From Citrobacter koseri ATCC BAA-895 (GTDB taxonomy: Bacteria; Pseudomonadota; Gammaproteobacteria; Enterobacterales; Enterobacteriaceae), in assembly GCF_000018045.1 (NCBI RefSeq), contig NC_009792.1, positions 124,001-188,000 of the forward strand: 64,000 nt of DNA, in the 5' to 3' direction. The notes below the pieces were generated by a model, which saw only the letters and a program-made list of their open reading frames with translations, searched no databases and was not told where the DNA came from. Each line of letters opens with the position of its first letter. The first letter of the stretch is position 1. Positions 17,518-26,594 of the stretch are shown in pieces. The position numbers were made by a program, and so were the translations under genes.

Positions 17518-20064
17518 TTGTACCTCTATATTGAGACTTTGAAACAGAGACTGGATGCCATCAATCAATTGCGTGTGGATCGCGCGCTTGCTGCCATGGG
17601 CCCTGCCTTCCAGCAGGTATACAGTCTGCTGCCGACATTATTGCACTACCATAATCCGCTGATGCCGGGTTACCTCGACGGTAACGTTCCCAAGGGCATA
17701 TGCTTTTACACGCCTGATGAAACCCAACGCCACTACCTGAATGAACTTGAACTGTACCGGGGTATGTCCCCGCAGGACCCGCCGAAAGGCGAGCTGCCGA
17801 TCACCGGCGTGTACTCAATGGGCAGTACATCTTCAGTAGGGCAAAGCTGTTCTTCTGACCTGGATATCTGGGTCTGCCACCAGTCCTGGCTTGATAGCGA
17901 AGAGCGCCAGTTGCTGCAACGTAAATGCAGCCTGCTGGAAAGCTGGGCCGCTTCGCTGGGCGTGGAAGTCAGCTTCTTCCTGATCGACGAAAACCGTTTC
18001 CGCCATAATGAAAGCGGCAGTCTGGGTGGTGAAGACTGCGGCTCGACGCAGCACATCCTGCTGCTCGACGAATTTTATCGCACCGCTGTGCGTCTGGCCG
18101 GTAAGCGTATTCTGTGGAATATGGTGCCGTGCGACGAAGAAGAGCATTACGACGACTACGTCATGACGCTTTACGCGCAGGGTGTCCTCACGCCAAACGA
18201 ATGGCTGGACCTGGGCGGATTAAGCTCGCTCTCCGCCGAAGAGTACTTTGGCGCCAGCCTCTGGCAGTTGTACAAGAGTATCGATTCCCCGTACAAAGCG
18301 GTGCTGAAAACACTGCTGCTGGAAGCCTACTCCTGGGAATATCCCAATCCGCGCCTGTTGGCGAAAGACATTAAACAGCGCCTGCATGACGGCGAGATCG
18401 TTTCGTTTGGTCTCGACCCGTATTGCATGATGCTGGAACGCGTGACCGAATACCTCACGGCTATTGAAGATCCGACGCGTCTTGATTTAGTCCGTCGATG
18501 TTTCTACTTAAAAGTGTGTGAGAAACTGAGCCGCGAACGCGCCTGTGTTGGCTGGCGTCGTGAAGTGTTAAGTCAGTTAGTGAACGAGTGGGGATGGGAC
18601 GACGCCCGTCTGACAATGCTCGACAACCGGGCGAACTGGAAGATCGATCAGGTACGCGAAGCGCATAACGAACTGCTCGACGCCATGATGCAGAGCTATC
18701 GTAATCTGATCCGTTTTGCCCGCCGTAACAATCTCAGCGTTAGCGCCAGCCCGCAGGATATTGGCGTGCTGACGCGTAAACTGTATGCCGCATTTGAAGC
18801 CCTGCCGGGCAAAGTGACGCTGGTGAACCCGCAGATTTCACCGGATCTCTCCGAACCGAACCTGACCTTTATCCATGTGCCGCCGGGCCGGGCCAACCGT
18901 TCTGGCTGGTATCTCTACAACCGTGCGCCGAACATGGATTCGATCATCAGCCATCAGCCGCTGGAATATAACCGCTACCTGAACAAACTGGTGGCGTGGG
19001 CCTGGTTTAACGGTTTGCTGACGTCGCGTACCCACCTGTTTATTAAGGGCAACGGCATTGTGGACCTGCCTAAGTTGCAGGAGATGGTGGCCGATGTGTC
19101 GCACCATTTCCCGCTGCGTTTGCCTGCGCCAACGCCGAAAGCGCTCTACAGTCCGTGTGAAATTCGCCATCTGGCGATCATCGTTAACCTTGAATATGAC
19201 CCGACGGCGGCGTTCCGCAATCAGGTGGTGCATTTCGATTTCCGTAAGCTGGATGTCTTCAGCTTTGGCGAAGAGCAAAACTGCCTGGTCGGCAGTGTCG
19301 ACCTGTTGTATCGCAACTCGTGGAACGAAGTGCGTACCCTGCACTTCAACGGCGAACAGGCGATGATTGAAGCGCTGAAAACGATTCTCGGCAAAATGCA
19401 CCAGGATGCCGCGCCGCCGGACAGCGTGGAAGTGTTCTGCTATAGCCAGCATCTGCGCGGCCTGATCCGCACCCGCGTACAGCAACTGGTCTCCGAGTGC
19501 ATTGAACTGCGCCTCTCCAGCACCCGCCAGGAAACCGGACGTTTTAAAGCGCTGCGCGTTTCGGGCCAAACCTGGGGGCTGTTCTTCGAGCGCCTGAATG
19601 TTTCGGTGCAGAAACTGGAAAACGCCATTGAGTTTTACGGCGCGATTTCGCACAACAAACTTCACGGACTTTCCGTTCAGGTTGAGACCAACCATGTGAA
19701 ATTACCGTCGGTGGTGGATGGGTTCGCCAGCGAAGGGATCATCCAGTTCTTCTTTGAAGAAACCGGCGATGAGAAAGGCTTTAATATTTATATTCTGGAC
19801 GAGAGTAACCGGGCGGAAGTGTATCACCACTGCGAAGGCAGCAAAGAAGAGCTGGTACGCGACGTGAGCCGCTTTTATTCGTCGTCGCACGATCGCTTCA
19901 CCTACGGCTCCAGCTTCATCAACTTCAACCTGCCGCAGTTCTACCAGATTGTGAATACCGACGGTCGCGAGCAGGTCATTCCGTTCCGTACCCAGCCCAT
20001 CAGCGCCGTGCCACCGGCAAACCAGGACAACGACGCGCCGCTGTTACAGCAGTATTTCTCGTGA
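17518..20064 (+). CDS. cyaA: class I adenylate cyclase
   Basis: Makes cAMP from ATP and sets CRP-dependent catabolite control. It is activated through phosphorylated EIIA-Glc via its C-terminal half. The start chosen is TTG at 17518, giving 848 residues that begin MYLYIETLKQRLDAINQLR as in E. coli, where the inefficient TTG limits expression; an in-frame start 90 bases upstream is not used in the family. The catalytic nucleotidyltransferase signature MGSTSSVGQSCSSDLDIWV lies near residues 101-119. Several variants, such as EDPTRLDLV and SFGEEQNCL, are those I recall from Salmonella, not from E. coli. Confidence 0.96.
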   Translation: MYLYIETLKQRLDAINQLRVDRALAAMGPAFQQVYSLLPTLLHYHNPLMPGYLDGNVPKGICFYTPDETQRHYLNELELYRGMSPQDPPKGELPITGVYSMGSTSSVGQSCSSDLDIWVCHQSWLDSEERQLLQRKCSLLESWAASLGVEVSFFLIDENRFRHNESGSLGGEDCGSTQHILLLDEFYRTAVRLAGKRILWNMVPCDEEEHYDDYVMTLYAQGVLTPNEWLDLGGLSSLSAEEYFGASLWQLYKSIDSPYKAVLKTLLLEAYSWEYPNPRLLAKDIKQRLHDGEIVSFGLDPYCMMLERVTEYLTAIEDPTRLDLVRRCFYLKVCEKLSRERACVGWRREVLSQLVNEWGWDDARLTMLDNRANWKIDQVREAHNELLDAMMQSYRNLIRFARRNNLSVSASPQDIGVLTRKLYAAFEALPGKVTLVNPQISPDLSEPNLTFIHVPPGRANRSGWYLYNRAPNMDSIISHQPLEYNRYLNKLVAWAWFNGLLTSRTHLFIKGNGIVDLPKLQEMVADVSHHFPLRLPAPTPKALYSPCEIRHLAIIVNLEYDPTAAFRNQVVHFDFRKLDVFSFGEEQNCLVGSVDLLYRNSWNEVRTLHFNGEQAMIEALKTILGKMHQDAAPPDSVEVFCYSQHLRGLIRTRVQQLVSECIELRLSSTRQETGRFKALRVSGQTWGLFFERLNVSVQKLENAIEFYGAISHNKLHGLSVQVETNHVKLPSVVDGFASEGIIQFFFEETGDEKGFNIYILDESNRAEVYHHCEGSKEELVRDVSRFYSSSHDRFTYGSSFINFNLPQFYQIVNTDGREQVIPFRTQPISAVPPANQDNDAPLLQQYFS

Positions 20065-20069
20065 ACATG

Positions 20070-20138
20070 ATGCCGGATGGCGGTGTTACAAATGACGCGA
20101 GATACGTAGGCCGGATAAGCGCAGCGCCATCCGGCAAT
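20070..20138. repeat. REP/BIME element between cyaA and cyaY
   Basis: Two REP units, TGATGCCGGATGGCGG and GTAGGCCGGATAAGCG...GCCATCCGGCA, fill the gap between the convergent 3' ends of cyaA and cyaY. Confidence 0.85.
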
Positions 20139-20143
20139 AAAAC

Positions 20144-20464
20144 TTAGCGGAAGCTCACCGCTTCTCCAGCCTGTTGTGTCGCGGCCTGCTCCAGCAGATC
20201 CCAGAAGGTTTCGCCGCTGCGATCGCAAATCCATTCGTCGCCTTTCAGGTCAAAATGGTAGCCGCCCTGTTTGGTCGCCAGCCATACCTGGTGCAGTGGC
20301 TCCTGACGGTTGATGATGATTTTGCTGCCGTTTTCAAAGGTAATGGTTAGCACGCCGCCGTTGATTTCGCAGTCGATATCGCTGTCGCCGTCCCAGTCGT
20401 CCAGACGTTCTTCAATGGTCATCCACAGGGTATCTGTGAGGCGATGAAATTCACTGTCGTTCAT
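20144..20464 (-). CDS. cyaY: frataxin homologue CyaY
   Basis: Small cytoplasmic iron-binding protein that modulates the cysteine desulfurase IscS during iron-sulfur cluster assembly. The 106 residues fit the frataxin fold: an acidic N-terminal helix (ERLDDWDGDSDIDCEI, residues 19-34) that forms the iron/IscS-binding ridge, followed by beta strands with the conserved INRQEP and VWLA segments and a C-terminal helix. It is convergent with cyaA and divergent from lptM (yifL). Confidence 0.95.
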   Translation of the reverse strand: MNDSEFHRLTDTLWMTIEERLDDWDGDSDIDCEINGGVLTITFENGSKIIINRQEPLHQVWLATKQGGYHFDLKGDEWICDRSGETFWDLLEQAATQQAGEAVSFR

Positions 20465-20602
20465 TGTTGTTTCCCGTTTTTTACGTGATGGCGGCAGTAT
20501 AACCTGGAAGAATTCATGATGCAGTTTTCAGCCAACTCTTGCTTTTACGTCTCCTCCTGCGATGATAGAAAACAGAAAGCATGAACTTACAGGCAATCCA
20601 TA

Positions 20603-20806
20603 ATGAAAAATGTGTTTCAGGCACTCGCTGTACTTCTCACTCTGTTCAGCCTGACCGGCTGCGGTCTGAAAGGCCCGCTCTATTTTCCACCTGCTGACAA
20701 AAACGCGCCGCCGCCGACGCATGAGGTTGATTCGCAAATCCAATCGACGACGCCCGATCAAAACGATCGCGCTACGGGAGACGGCCCTTCTCAGGTGAAC
20801 TATTGA
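20603..20806 (+). CDS. lptM: small outer-membrane lipoprotein LptM (YifL)
   Basis: A 67-residue lipoprotein with signal peptide MKNVFQALAVLLTLFSLTGC; the lipobox LTGC places the lipidated cysteine at residue 20 and the mature N-terminus is CGLKGPLYFPP, the conserved core of this family. YifL has been renamed LptM after evidence that it binds the LPS translocon LptD/LptE and helps its disulfide maturation. The Pro-rich tail (residues 32-67) is low complexity and diverges from E. coli. It stands immediately upstream of dapF and is probably co-transcribed with it. Confidence 0.92.
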   Translation: MKNVFQALAVLLTLFSLTGCGLKGPLYFPPADKNAPPPTHEVDSQIQSTTPDQNDRATGDGPSQVNY

Positions 20807-20842
20807 CGGTACGTTTCTGTCCCCGCGTAAATGGAGTGAATG

Positions 20843-21667
20843 ATGCAATTCTCTAAAATGCATGGCCTTGGCAACGATTTTATGGTCGTCGACGCGGTAA
20901 CGCAGAATGTCTTTTTCTCGCCGGAGTTGATCCGCCGCCTGTCAGACAGGCATCTGGGCGTGGGGTTCGACCAGCTTCTGGTTGTCGAGCCTCCTTACGA
21001 TCCTGAACTGGATTTTCATTACCGCATCTTCAACGCCGATGGCAGCGAAGTGTCGCAGTGCGGTAACGGCGCCCGCTGCTTTGCGCGATTTGTGCGTCTG
21101 AAAGGACTGACCAATAAGCGCGATATCCGCGTCAGCACGGCCAATGGCCGGATGGTGCTGAGTGTCACTGATGATGAACTGGTGCGGGTGAACATGGGTG
21201 AGCCAAACTTTGAACCCGCGCAGGTTCCTTTTCGCGCCAACAAAGCGGAAAAGACCTATATTATGCGAGCGGCCGAGCAGACAATATTGTGCGGCGTGGT
21301 TTCAATGGGGAACCCGCACTGCGTGATTCAGGTCGATAATATCGACACGGCGGCAGTCGAAACGCTGGGACCGGTTCTGGAAAGCCATGAGCGTTTTCCA
21401 GAACGAGCGAATATTGGGTTTATGCAGGTTGTGAAGCGCGAGCATATCCGATTACGCGTTTATGAACGTGGGGCAGGAGAAACTCAGGCCTGCGGCAGCG
21501 GCGCATGCGCCGCCGTTGCGGTGGGCATTCAGCAGGGTTTGCTGGCAGAAGAAGTACGCGTGGAATTACCTGGCGGTCGCCTTGATATCGCCTGGAAAGG
21601 CCCGGGTCATCCGTTGTATATGACTGGCCCGGCGGCACATGTCTACGACGGATTTATTCATCTATGA
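20843..21667 (+). CDS. dapF: diaminopimelate epimerase
   Basis: Cofactor-independent epimerase converting LL-DAP to meso-DAP for lysine and peptidoglycan synthesis. Two tandem ATG codons occur at 20840 and 20843; the second gives the standard 274-residue protein starting MQFSKMHGLGNDF and has the better spacing from GGAG. The catalytic cysteines are Cys73 (SQCGNGARC) and the C-terminal one in QACGSGACAA (about residue 217). Its end overlaps yigA by 4 bases, starting the dapF-yigA-xerC-yigB run. Confidence 0.96.
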   Translation: MQFSKMHGLGNDFMVVDAVTQNVFFSPELIRRLSDRHLGVGFDQLLVVEPPYDPELDFHYRIFNADGSEVSQCGNGARCFARFVRLKGLTNKRDIRVSTANGRMVLSVTDDELVRVNMGEPNFEPAQVPFRANKAEKTYIMRAAEQTILCGVVSMGNPHCVIQVDNIDTAAVETLGPVLESHERFPERANIGFMQVVKREHIRLRVYERGAGETQACGSGACAAVAVGIQQGLLAEEVRVELPGGRLDIAWKGPGHPLYMTGPAAHVYDGFIHL

Positions 21668-22371
21668 AGCAACCAGGGGAAGAACTACAGGAAACACAGA
21701 TGGAACTGGACGACCGGGCGGTCGTCGATTATCTACTGCGTAACCCTGAGTTTTTTATCCGTAATGCGCGCGCCGTTGAGGCGATGCGCGTTCCTCATCC
21801 CGTGCGGGGTACGGTGTCGCTTGTTGAGTGGCACATGGCCCGCGCCCGGAATCATATCCATGTTCTTGAAGAGAACATGACGCTGCTAATGGAACAGGCG
21901 AATGCCAACGAAAGCCTGTTCTACCGTCTGCTGCATTTGCAGGGACGGCTGGTTTCCGCCAGTAGCCTGGATGAAATGCTGATGCGTTTTCATCGCTGGG
22001 CGCGGGAGCTGGGGCTGGCGGGCGCGACCATCCGGCTGTTTCCCGATCGCTGGCGACTCGGCGCGCCGTCGAATCATACCCATCTGGCGTTAAGCCGTCA
22101 GGCCTTTGAACCGCTGCGTATCCAGCGTCTGGGGCAGGCGCAACACTATCTTGGCCCATTGAATGGCCCGGAACTGCTGGTGGTGCTGCCTGAAGCCAAA
22201 GCGATTGGCTCGGTGGCGATGTCGATGCTGGGGCGTGATGGCGATCTGGGGGTCATACTCTTCAGTAGCCGCGATGTGCATCATTACCAGCAGGGGCAGG
22301 GGACACAGTTACTGCAAGAAATCGCCTTGATGTTGCCGGAACTGCTGGAGCGCTGGATTGAACGTGTATGA
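21664..22371 (+). CDS. yigA: DUF484 family protein YigA
   Basis: Conserved protein of 235 residues, always found between dapF and xerC in enteric bacteria; function unknown. The DUF484 domain resembles a GAF-like fold. Visible features are the N-terminal DYLLRNPEFFIRN segment, VSLVEWHMARARNHIHVLEEN forming a predicted amphipathic/coiled helix (about 55-80), and a C-terminal VILFSSRDVHHY segment. Overlaps of 4 bases with both dapF and xerC suggest co-translation with the recombinase. I give no function beyond the context. Confidence 0.9.
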   Translation: MKQPGEELQETQMELDDRAVVDYLLRNPEFFIRNARAVEAMRVPHPVRGTVSLVEWHMARARNHIHVLEENMTLLMEQANANESLFYRLLHLQGRLVSASSLDEMLMRFHRWARELGLAGATIRLFPDRWRLGAPSNHTHLALSRQAFEPLRIQRLGQAQHYLGPLNGPELLVVLPEAKAIGSVAMSMLGRDGDLGVILFSSRDVHHYQQGQGTQLLQEIALMLPELLERWIERV

Positions 22372-23270
22372 CCGAATTATCGCTTTCTCAGGACGTTGCG
22401 CGCTTCTTGCGTTACCTGGGCGTAGAACGGCAACTTAGCCCCATTACGCTACTGAACTATCAGCGTCAGCTTGATGCCATTATCGCTTTAGCCGGAGAAA
22501 CCGGTCTGCAAAGCTGGCAACAATGTGACGCTGCGATGGTGCGCGCTTTCGCGGTACGCAGCCGCCGTAAAGGGTTAGGGCCCGCCAGCCTGGCGTTGCG
22601 CCTCTCTGCTTTACGCAGTTTCTTTGACTGGCTGGTGAGCCAGGGTGAACTCAACGCTAATCCGGCGAAAGGCGTCTCTGCGCCGAAAGCGCCTCGTCAC
22701 CTGCCGAAAAATATCGACGTGGATGATATCAACCGCCTGCTGGATATCGACCTCAACGATCCGCTTGCCGTGCGCGATCGGGCGATGCTGGAGGTGATGT
22801 ATGGCGCGGGGTTGCGTTTGTCTGAACTGGTGGGGTTAGACATCAAACACCTCGATCTCGATACGGGCGAAGTGTGGGTGATGGGGAAGGGCAGCAAAGA
22901 ACGGCGTCTGCCCATTGGCCGCAATGCGGTGGCGTGGATTGAGCATTGGCTGGATCTGCGCGGCCTGTTCGGCAGCGATGACGATGCGCTGTTTCTCTCA
23001 AAGCTCGGGAAACGGATCTCCGCGCGCAATGTACAAAAACGGTTTGCGGAGTGGGGCATTAAGCAAGGGCTGAATAGCCATGTCCATCCGCATAAACTGC
23101 GTCACTCGTTCGCGACCCATATGCTGGAGTCGAGCGGCGACCTGCGCGGCGTGCAGGAGCTGTTAGGCCATGCCAATCTGTCCACCACGCAAATCTATAC
23201 TCATCTTGATTTTCAACACCTGGCCTCGGTGTACGATGCGGCGCATCCACGCGCCAAACGGGGGAAATAA
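22368..23270 (+). CDS. xerC: site-specific tyrosine recombinase XerC
   Basis: With XerD, resolves chromosome dimers at dif under FtsK control and plasmid multimers at cer-type sites. The 300 residues include the N-terminal SAM-like core-binding domain (about 6-95) and the catalytic domain with all active-site residues: Arg in YGAGLRLSEL, Lys in GKGSKERRLP, His and Arg in HPHKLRHSF, His in LLGHANLSTTQ and the nucleophile Tyr in IYTHLDF. It is two residues longer near the N-terminus than the E. coli protein. It shares a base with the yigB start (TAATG). Confidence 0.96.
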   Translation: MTELSLSQDVARFLRYLGVERQLSPITLLNYQRQLDAIIALAGETGLQSWQQCDAAMVRAFAVRSRRKGLGPASLALRLSALRSFFDWLVSQGELNANPAKGVSAPKAPRHLPKNIDVDDINRLLDIDLNDPLAVRDRAMLEVMYGAGLRLSELVGLDIKHLDLDTGEVWVMGKGSKERRLPIGRNAVAWIEHWLDLRGLFGSDDDALFLSKLGKRISARNVQKRFAEWGIKQGLNSHVHPHKLRHSFATHMLESSGDLRGVQELLGHANLSTTQIYTHLDFQHLASVYDAAHPRAKRGK

Positions 23271-23986
23271 TGCGTTTTTACCGGCCTTTGGGACACATCT
23301 CAGCACTCACGTTCGATCTGGATGACACCCTTTATGATAACCGTCCGGTTATCCTGCGCACCGAGCAGGAAGCGCTCACCTTTGTGCAAAACTACCATCC
23401 TGCGCTGCGTACATTGCAGAATGCCGACCTGTATCGCCTGCGTCAGGCGGTACGCGAAGCAGAGCCGGAAATTTATCATGATGTGACGCGATGGCGTCAT
23501 CGCGCCGTGGAGCGCGCCATGCTGGAAGCGGGCCTGTCGGCGGAAGAGGCAATGGCGGGGGCGAACGCCGCGATGATCAATTTCGCAAAGTGGCGCAGCC
23601 GTATCGATGTTCCGCAAGTGACGCATGACACGCTGAAGCGGCTTGCAAAAAAATGGCCGCTGGTGGCCATTACTAACGGCAATGCGCAGCCGGAACTGTT
23701 TGGGCTGGGCGATTACTTCGAATTTGTGCTGCGCGCGGGCCCGGACGGGCGCTCTAAACCGTTCAGCGACATGTACTCTCTGGCGGCGGAGAAGCTTAAC
23801 ATGCCGATCGGCGAGATCCTCCACGTCGGCGACGATCTGACGACCGATGTCGCCGGGGCGATCCGCTGTGGAATGCAGGCCTGCTGGATCAAACCGGAAA
23901 ATGCCGACCTGATGCAGACCACTGACAGCCGTTTACTGCCGCATATCGAAATTTCACGGTTGGCATCTTTGACCTCGCTGATATAA
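23270..23986 (+). CDS. yigB: HAD-family phosphatase YigB (FMN / riboflavin-precursor phosphatase)
   Basis: Haloacid-dehalogenase phosphatase of 238 residues; E. coli YigB dephosphorylates FMN and the riboflavin intermediate 5-amino-6-(5-phospho-D-ribitylamino)uracil. HAD motif I is FDLDDTLYDN with the nucleophile at about residue 15; motif II is in AITNGN; motif III lysine lies in GRSKPFSDM and motif IV in HVGDDLTTDV. The cap domain is between motifs I and II. Last gene of the dapF-yigA-xerC-yigB operon; its stop codon overlaps the uvrD promoter. Confidence 0.93.
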   Translation: MRFYRPLGHISALTFDLDDTLYDNRPVILRTEQEALTFVQNYHPALRTLQNADLYRLRQAVREAEPEIYHDVTRWRHRAVERAMLEAGLSAEEAMAGANAAMINFAKWRSRIDVPQVTHDTLKRLAKKWPLVAITNGNAQPELFGLGDYFEFVLRAGPDGRSKPFSDMYSLAAEKLNMPIGEILHVGDDLTTDVAGAIRCGMQACWIKPENADLMQTTDSRLLPHIEISRLASLTSLI

Positions 23987-24014
23987 TCACCAGCAGTATT
24001 GTATATATACCCAG
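23960..24014 (+). promoter_or_regulatory. uvrD promoter with LexA box
   Basis: A sigma70 pair TTGGCA (23960-23965) and TATAAT (23982-23987) with a 16-base spacer overlaps the yigB stop codon. Just downstream, TTGTATATATACCCAG (23999-24014) resembles the LexA consensus CTGT-N8-ACAG with two mismatches and is nearly the known E. coli uvrD SOS box. Binding there would block initiation or early elongation. Confidence 0.8.
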
Positions 24015-24072
24015 CTTTTTGGCGGATGGCGCTGCGCTTATCCGCCCAACACACTTTTACGCGGCGGTGCCA

Positions 24073-26235
24073 ATGGACGTTTCTTACCTGCTCGAAAGCC
24101 TTAATGATAAACAGCGCGAAGCGGTGGCTGCGCCACGTAGCAACATGCTGGTGCTGGCGGGAGCGGGGAGCGGCAAAACTCGCGTGCTGGTGCACCGTAT
24201 TGCCTGGCTGTTGAGCGTAGAGAATAATTCACCCTATTCCATTATGGCCGTTACCTTCACCAATAAGGCGGCGGCGGAAATGCGCCACCGTATCGGTCAG
24301 TTAATGGGAACCACGCAGGGCGGGATGTGGGTCGGCACCTTCCACGGTCTGGCGCACCGTCTGCTGCGCGCGCACCATATGGACGCCAACCTGCCGCAGG
24401 ATTTCCAGATCCTCGACAGCGAAGATCAGCTGCGCCTGCTCAAGCGCCTTATTAAAGCGATGAACCTTGACGAGAAGCAGTGGCCGCCGCGTCAGGCAAT
24501 GTGGTACATCAACAGCCAGAAAGACGAAGGGCTGCGTCCGCACCATATTCAGAGCTACGGCAACCCGGTGGAGCAGACCTGGCAGAAGGTTTACCAGGCC
24601 TATCAGGAAGCGTGCGATCGCGCAGGGCTGGTGGACTTTGCCGAACTGCTACTGCGCGCGCATGAACTGTGGCTCAACAAGCCGCATATCCTTCAGCACT
24701 ACCGCGAACGTTTTACCAATATCCTGGTGGACGAATTCCAGGATACCAACAACATCCAGTACGCGTGGATCCGTCTGCTGGCAGGCGATACCGGCAAAGT
24801 GATGATCGTCGGCGATGATGACCAGTCTATTTACGGCTGGCGTGGAGCGCAGGTAGAGAACATCCAGCGTTTCCTCAAGGATTTCCCGGGCGCGGAAACC
24901 ATTCGTCTGGAGCAGAATTACCGCTCGACCAGCAACATCCTCAGCGCGGCGAACACCCTGATTGAAAACAACAATGGCCGTCTGGGGAAAAAGCTGTGGA
25001 CCGATGGCATTGATGGCGAACCGATTTCACTCTATTGCGCGTTTAATGAGCTGGATGAAGCGCGTTTTGTCGTTAACCGCATCAAAACCTGGCAGGACAA
25101 CGGCGGGGCGCTGGAACAGTGCGCCATTCTTTATCGCAGTAACGCCCAGTCGCGCGTGCTGGAAGAGGCGCTGTTGCAGGCCAGTATGCCGTACCGTATT
25201 TATGGCGGTATGCGCTTCTTCGAACGTCAGGAAATTAAAGATGCGCTCTCCTATCTGCGCCTGATCGCCAATCGTAATGATGATGCGGCGTTTGAGCGCG
25301 TGGTGAACACCCCGACGCGCGGTATTGGCGATCGCACGCTGGACGTTGTGCGCCAGACCTCGCGCGACCGTCAGTTAACCTTGTGGCAGGCGTGCCGCGA
25401 GCTGTTGCAGGAGAAAGCGCTGGCTGGCCGCGCCGCAAGCGCCCTGCAACGCTTTATCGAGCTAATTGACGCGCTGGCGCAGGAGACGGCAGATATGCCG
25501 CTGCATGTTCAGACCGATCGGGTGATTAAAGACTCGGGTCTGCGCATGATGTACGAGCAGGAAAAAGGCGAGAAAGGCCAGACGCGTATTGAAAACTTAG
25601 AAGAACTGGTGACGGCGACGCGCCAGTTTAGCTACAACGAAGAAGATGAAGACCTGATGCCGTTGCAGGCGTTTCTCTCTCACGCCGCGCTGGAAGCGGG
25701 CGAAGGGCAGGCGGATACGTGGCAGGATGCGGTTCAACTGATGACCTTGCACTCGGCGAAAGGGCTGGAGTTTCCGCAGGTGTTCATCGTCGGCATGGAA
25801 GAGGGGATGTTCCCCAGCCAGATGTCGCTGGATGAAGGCGGGCGCCTTGAAGAAGAGCGTCGCCTGGCCTACGTCGGCGTAACCCGCGCGATGCAGAAGC
25901 TGACGTTGACCTATGCGGAAACTCGCCGTCTGTATGGCAAAGAGGTCTACCACCGCCCGTCGCGCTTTATCGGCGAATTGCCGGAAGACTGTGTGGAAGA
26001 AGTGCGGCTGCGCGCCACGGTCAGTCGTCCGGTGAGTCACCAGCGGATGGGAACCCCGATGGCGGAAAACGACACCGGGTACAAGCTGGGACAGCGCGTG
26101 CGTCACCCGAAATTCGGTGAGGGCACGATCGTCAATCTGGAAGGCAGCGGTGAACATACCCGGTTGCAAATCGCGTTTCAGGGGCAGGGCATTAAATGGT
26201 TTGTTGCTTCTTATGTTCAATTCGAAAATGCGTAA
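24073..26235 (+). CDS. uvrD: DNA helicase II
   Basis: Superfamily 1A 3'-5' helicase acting in nucleotide excision repair (displaces UvrC and the cut oligomer), mismatch repair, and removal of RecA and stalled RNA polymerase. The start at 24073 gives the standard 720 residues beginning MDVSYLLESLNDKQREAV; an in-frame upstream start at 24019 lies within the SOS promoter and is rejected. Motif I is AGAGSGKT (about 29-36), Walker B DEFQDTN near 220, motif III GDDDQSIYGWRGA, motif IV YRSTSNI and motif VI VGVTRAMQKL. The C-terminal RNA-polymerase-interacting tail is present. Confidence 0.97.
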   Translation: MDVSYLLESLNDKQREAVAAPRSNMLVLAGAGSGKTRVLVHRIAWLLSVENNSPYSIMAVTFTNKAAAEMRHRIGQLMGTTQGGMWVGTFHGLAHRLLRAHHMDANLPQDFQILDSEDQLRLLKRLIKAMNLDEKQWPPRQAMWYINSQKDEGLRPHHIQSYGNPVEQTWQKVYQAYQEACDRAGLVDFAELLLRAHELWLNKPHILQHYRERFTNILVDEFQDTNNIQYAWIRLLAGDTGKVMIVGDDDQSIYGWRGAQVENIQRFLKDFPGAETIRLEQNYRSTSNILSAANTLIENNNGRLGKKLWTDGIDGEPISLYCAFNELDEARFVVNRIKTWQDNGGALEQCAILYRSNAQSRVLEEALLQASMPYRIYGGMRFFERQEIKDALSYLRLIANRNDDAAFERVVNTPTRGIGDRTLDVVRQTSRDRQLTLWQACRELLQEKALAGRAASALQRFIELIDALAQETADMPLHVQTDRVIKDSGLRMMYEQEKGEKGQTRIENLEELVTATRQFSYNEEDEDLMPLQAFLSHAALEAGEGQADTWQDAVQLMTLHSAKGLEFPQVFIVGMEEGMFPSQMSLDEGGRLEEERRLAYVGVTRAMQKLTLTYAETRRLYGKEVYHRPSRFIGELPEDCVEEVRLRATVSRPVSHQRMGTPMAENDTGYKLGQRVRHPKFGEGTIVNLEGSGEHTRLQIAFQGQGIKWFVASYVQFENA

Positions 26236-26280
26236 CTTTCAGAAAAATATCATTATTTTGTAATAATCTGCTAGCCTTAT

Positions 26281-26316
26281 ACGCTGAAGGGCAATAATTG
26301 TTCTTCAGCGTTTCGT
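26281..26316 (+). terminator. uvrD Rho-independent terminator
   Basis: Perfect 9-bp stem ACGCTGAAG/CTTCAGCGT with a 13-base loop followed by TTTCGTTG. The T-tract is short, so the terminator may be moderate. Confidence 0.7.
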
Positions 26317-26322
26317 TGCGTG

Positions 26323-26351
26323 TTGACGTCAAATTTTTGCTGGCGTAACAT
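26323..26351 (+). promoter_or_regulatory. corA promoter
   Basis: TTGACG (26323-26328) and TAACAT (26346-26351) with a 17-base spacer give a good sigma70 promoter about 240 bases before corA, producing a long 5' leader. Confidence 0.8.
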
Positions 26352-26357
26352 GCGCGC

Positions 26358-26594
26358 ACGATTACGCTAAGAGGACATTCGCCTTGGACACACCCAGTAG
26401 ATGCTGGCTCATTATCCTGTCATTCAGGATCAACTCCTAAGGCTATCCCTTTTTGCTGATAGCCTTAGCGGTTGTCAGCGACCTTCTCTTTTTCCCGTCG
26501 CGCTGAGTCAGGCTGTTTAATGGTCTGAAACCCAATTTGTTTCTGTGTGCCCACCCGAACTGTCCGATATTTTTAAGCATTGGGAGTCCCGGTC
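26358..26594 (+). promoter_or_regulatory. corA mRNA leader with hairpin and candidate leader ORFs (corL region)
   Basis: Predicted leader of about 235 bases. It contains a TTG-started ORF of 18 codons (26384-26440, after an AGAGGA site) and an ATG-started ORF of 39 codons in another frame (26401-26520). An 11-bp perfect stem CTAAGGCTATC/GATAGCCTTAG (26437-26447 with 26458-26468) begins at the stop codon of the 18-codon ORF. A C/U-rich stretch with few G residues follows (26480-26500), of the type Rho binds. Salmonella corA is known to carry a leader ORF, corL, whose translation governs Rho-dependent termination; which ORF here corresponds to corL I cannot say. Confidence 0.65.

Noticed and set aside
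24019..24072. Upstream in-frame extension of uvrD
   Set aside because: It would begin within the SOS promoter region directly after the LexA box; the 720-residue start at 24073 matches the family.
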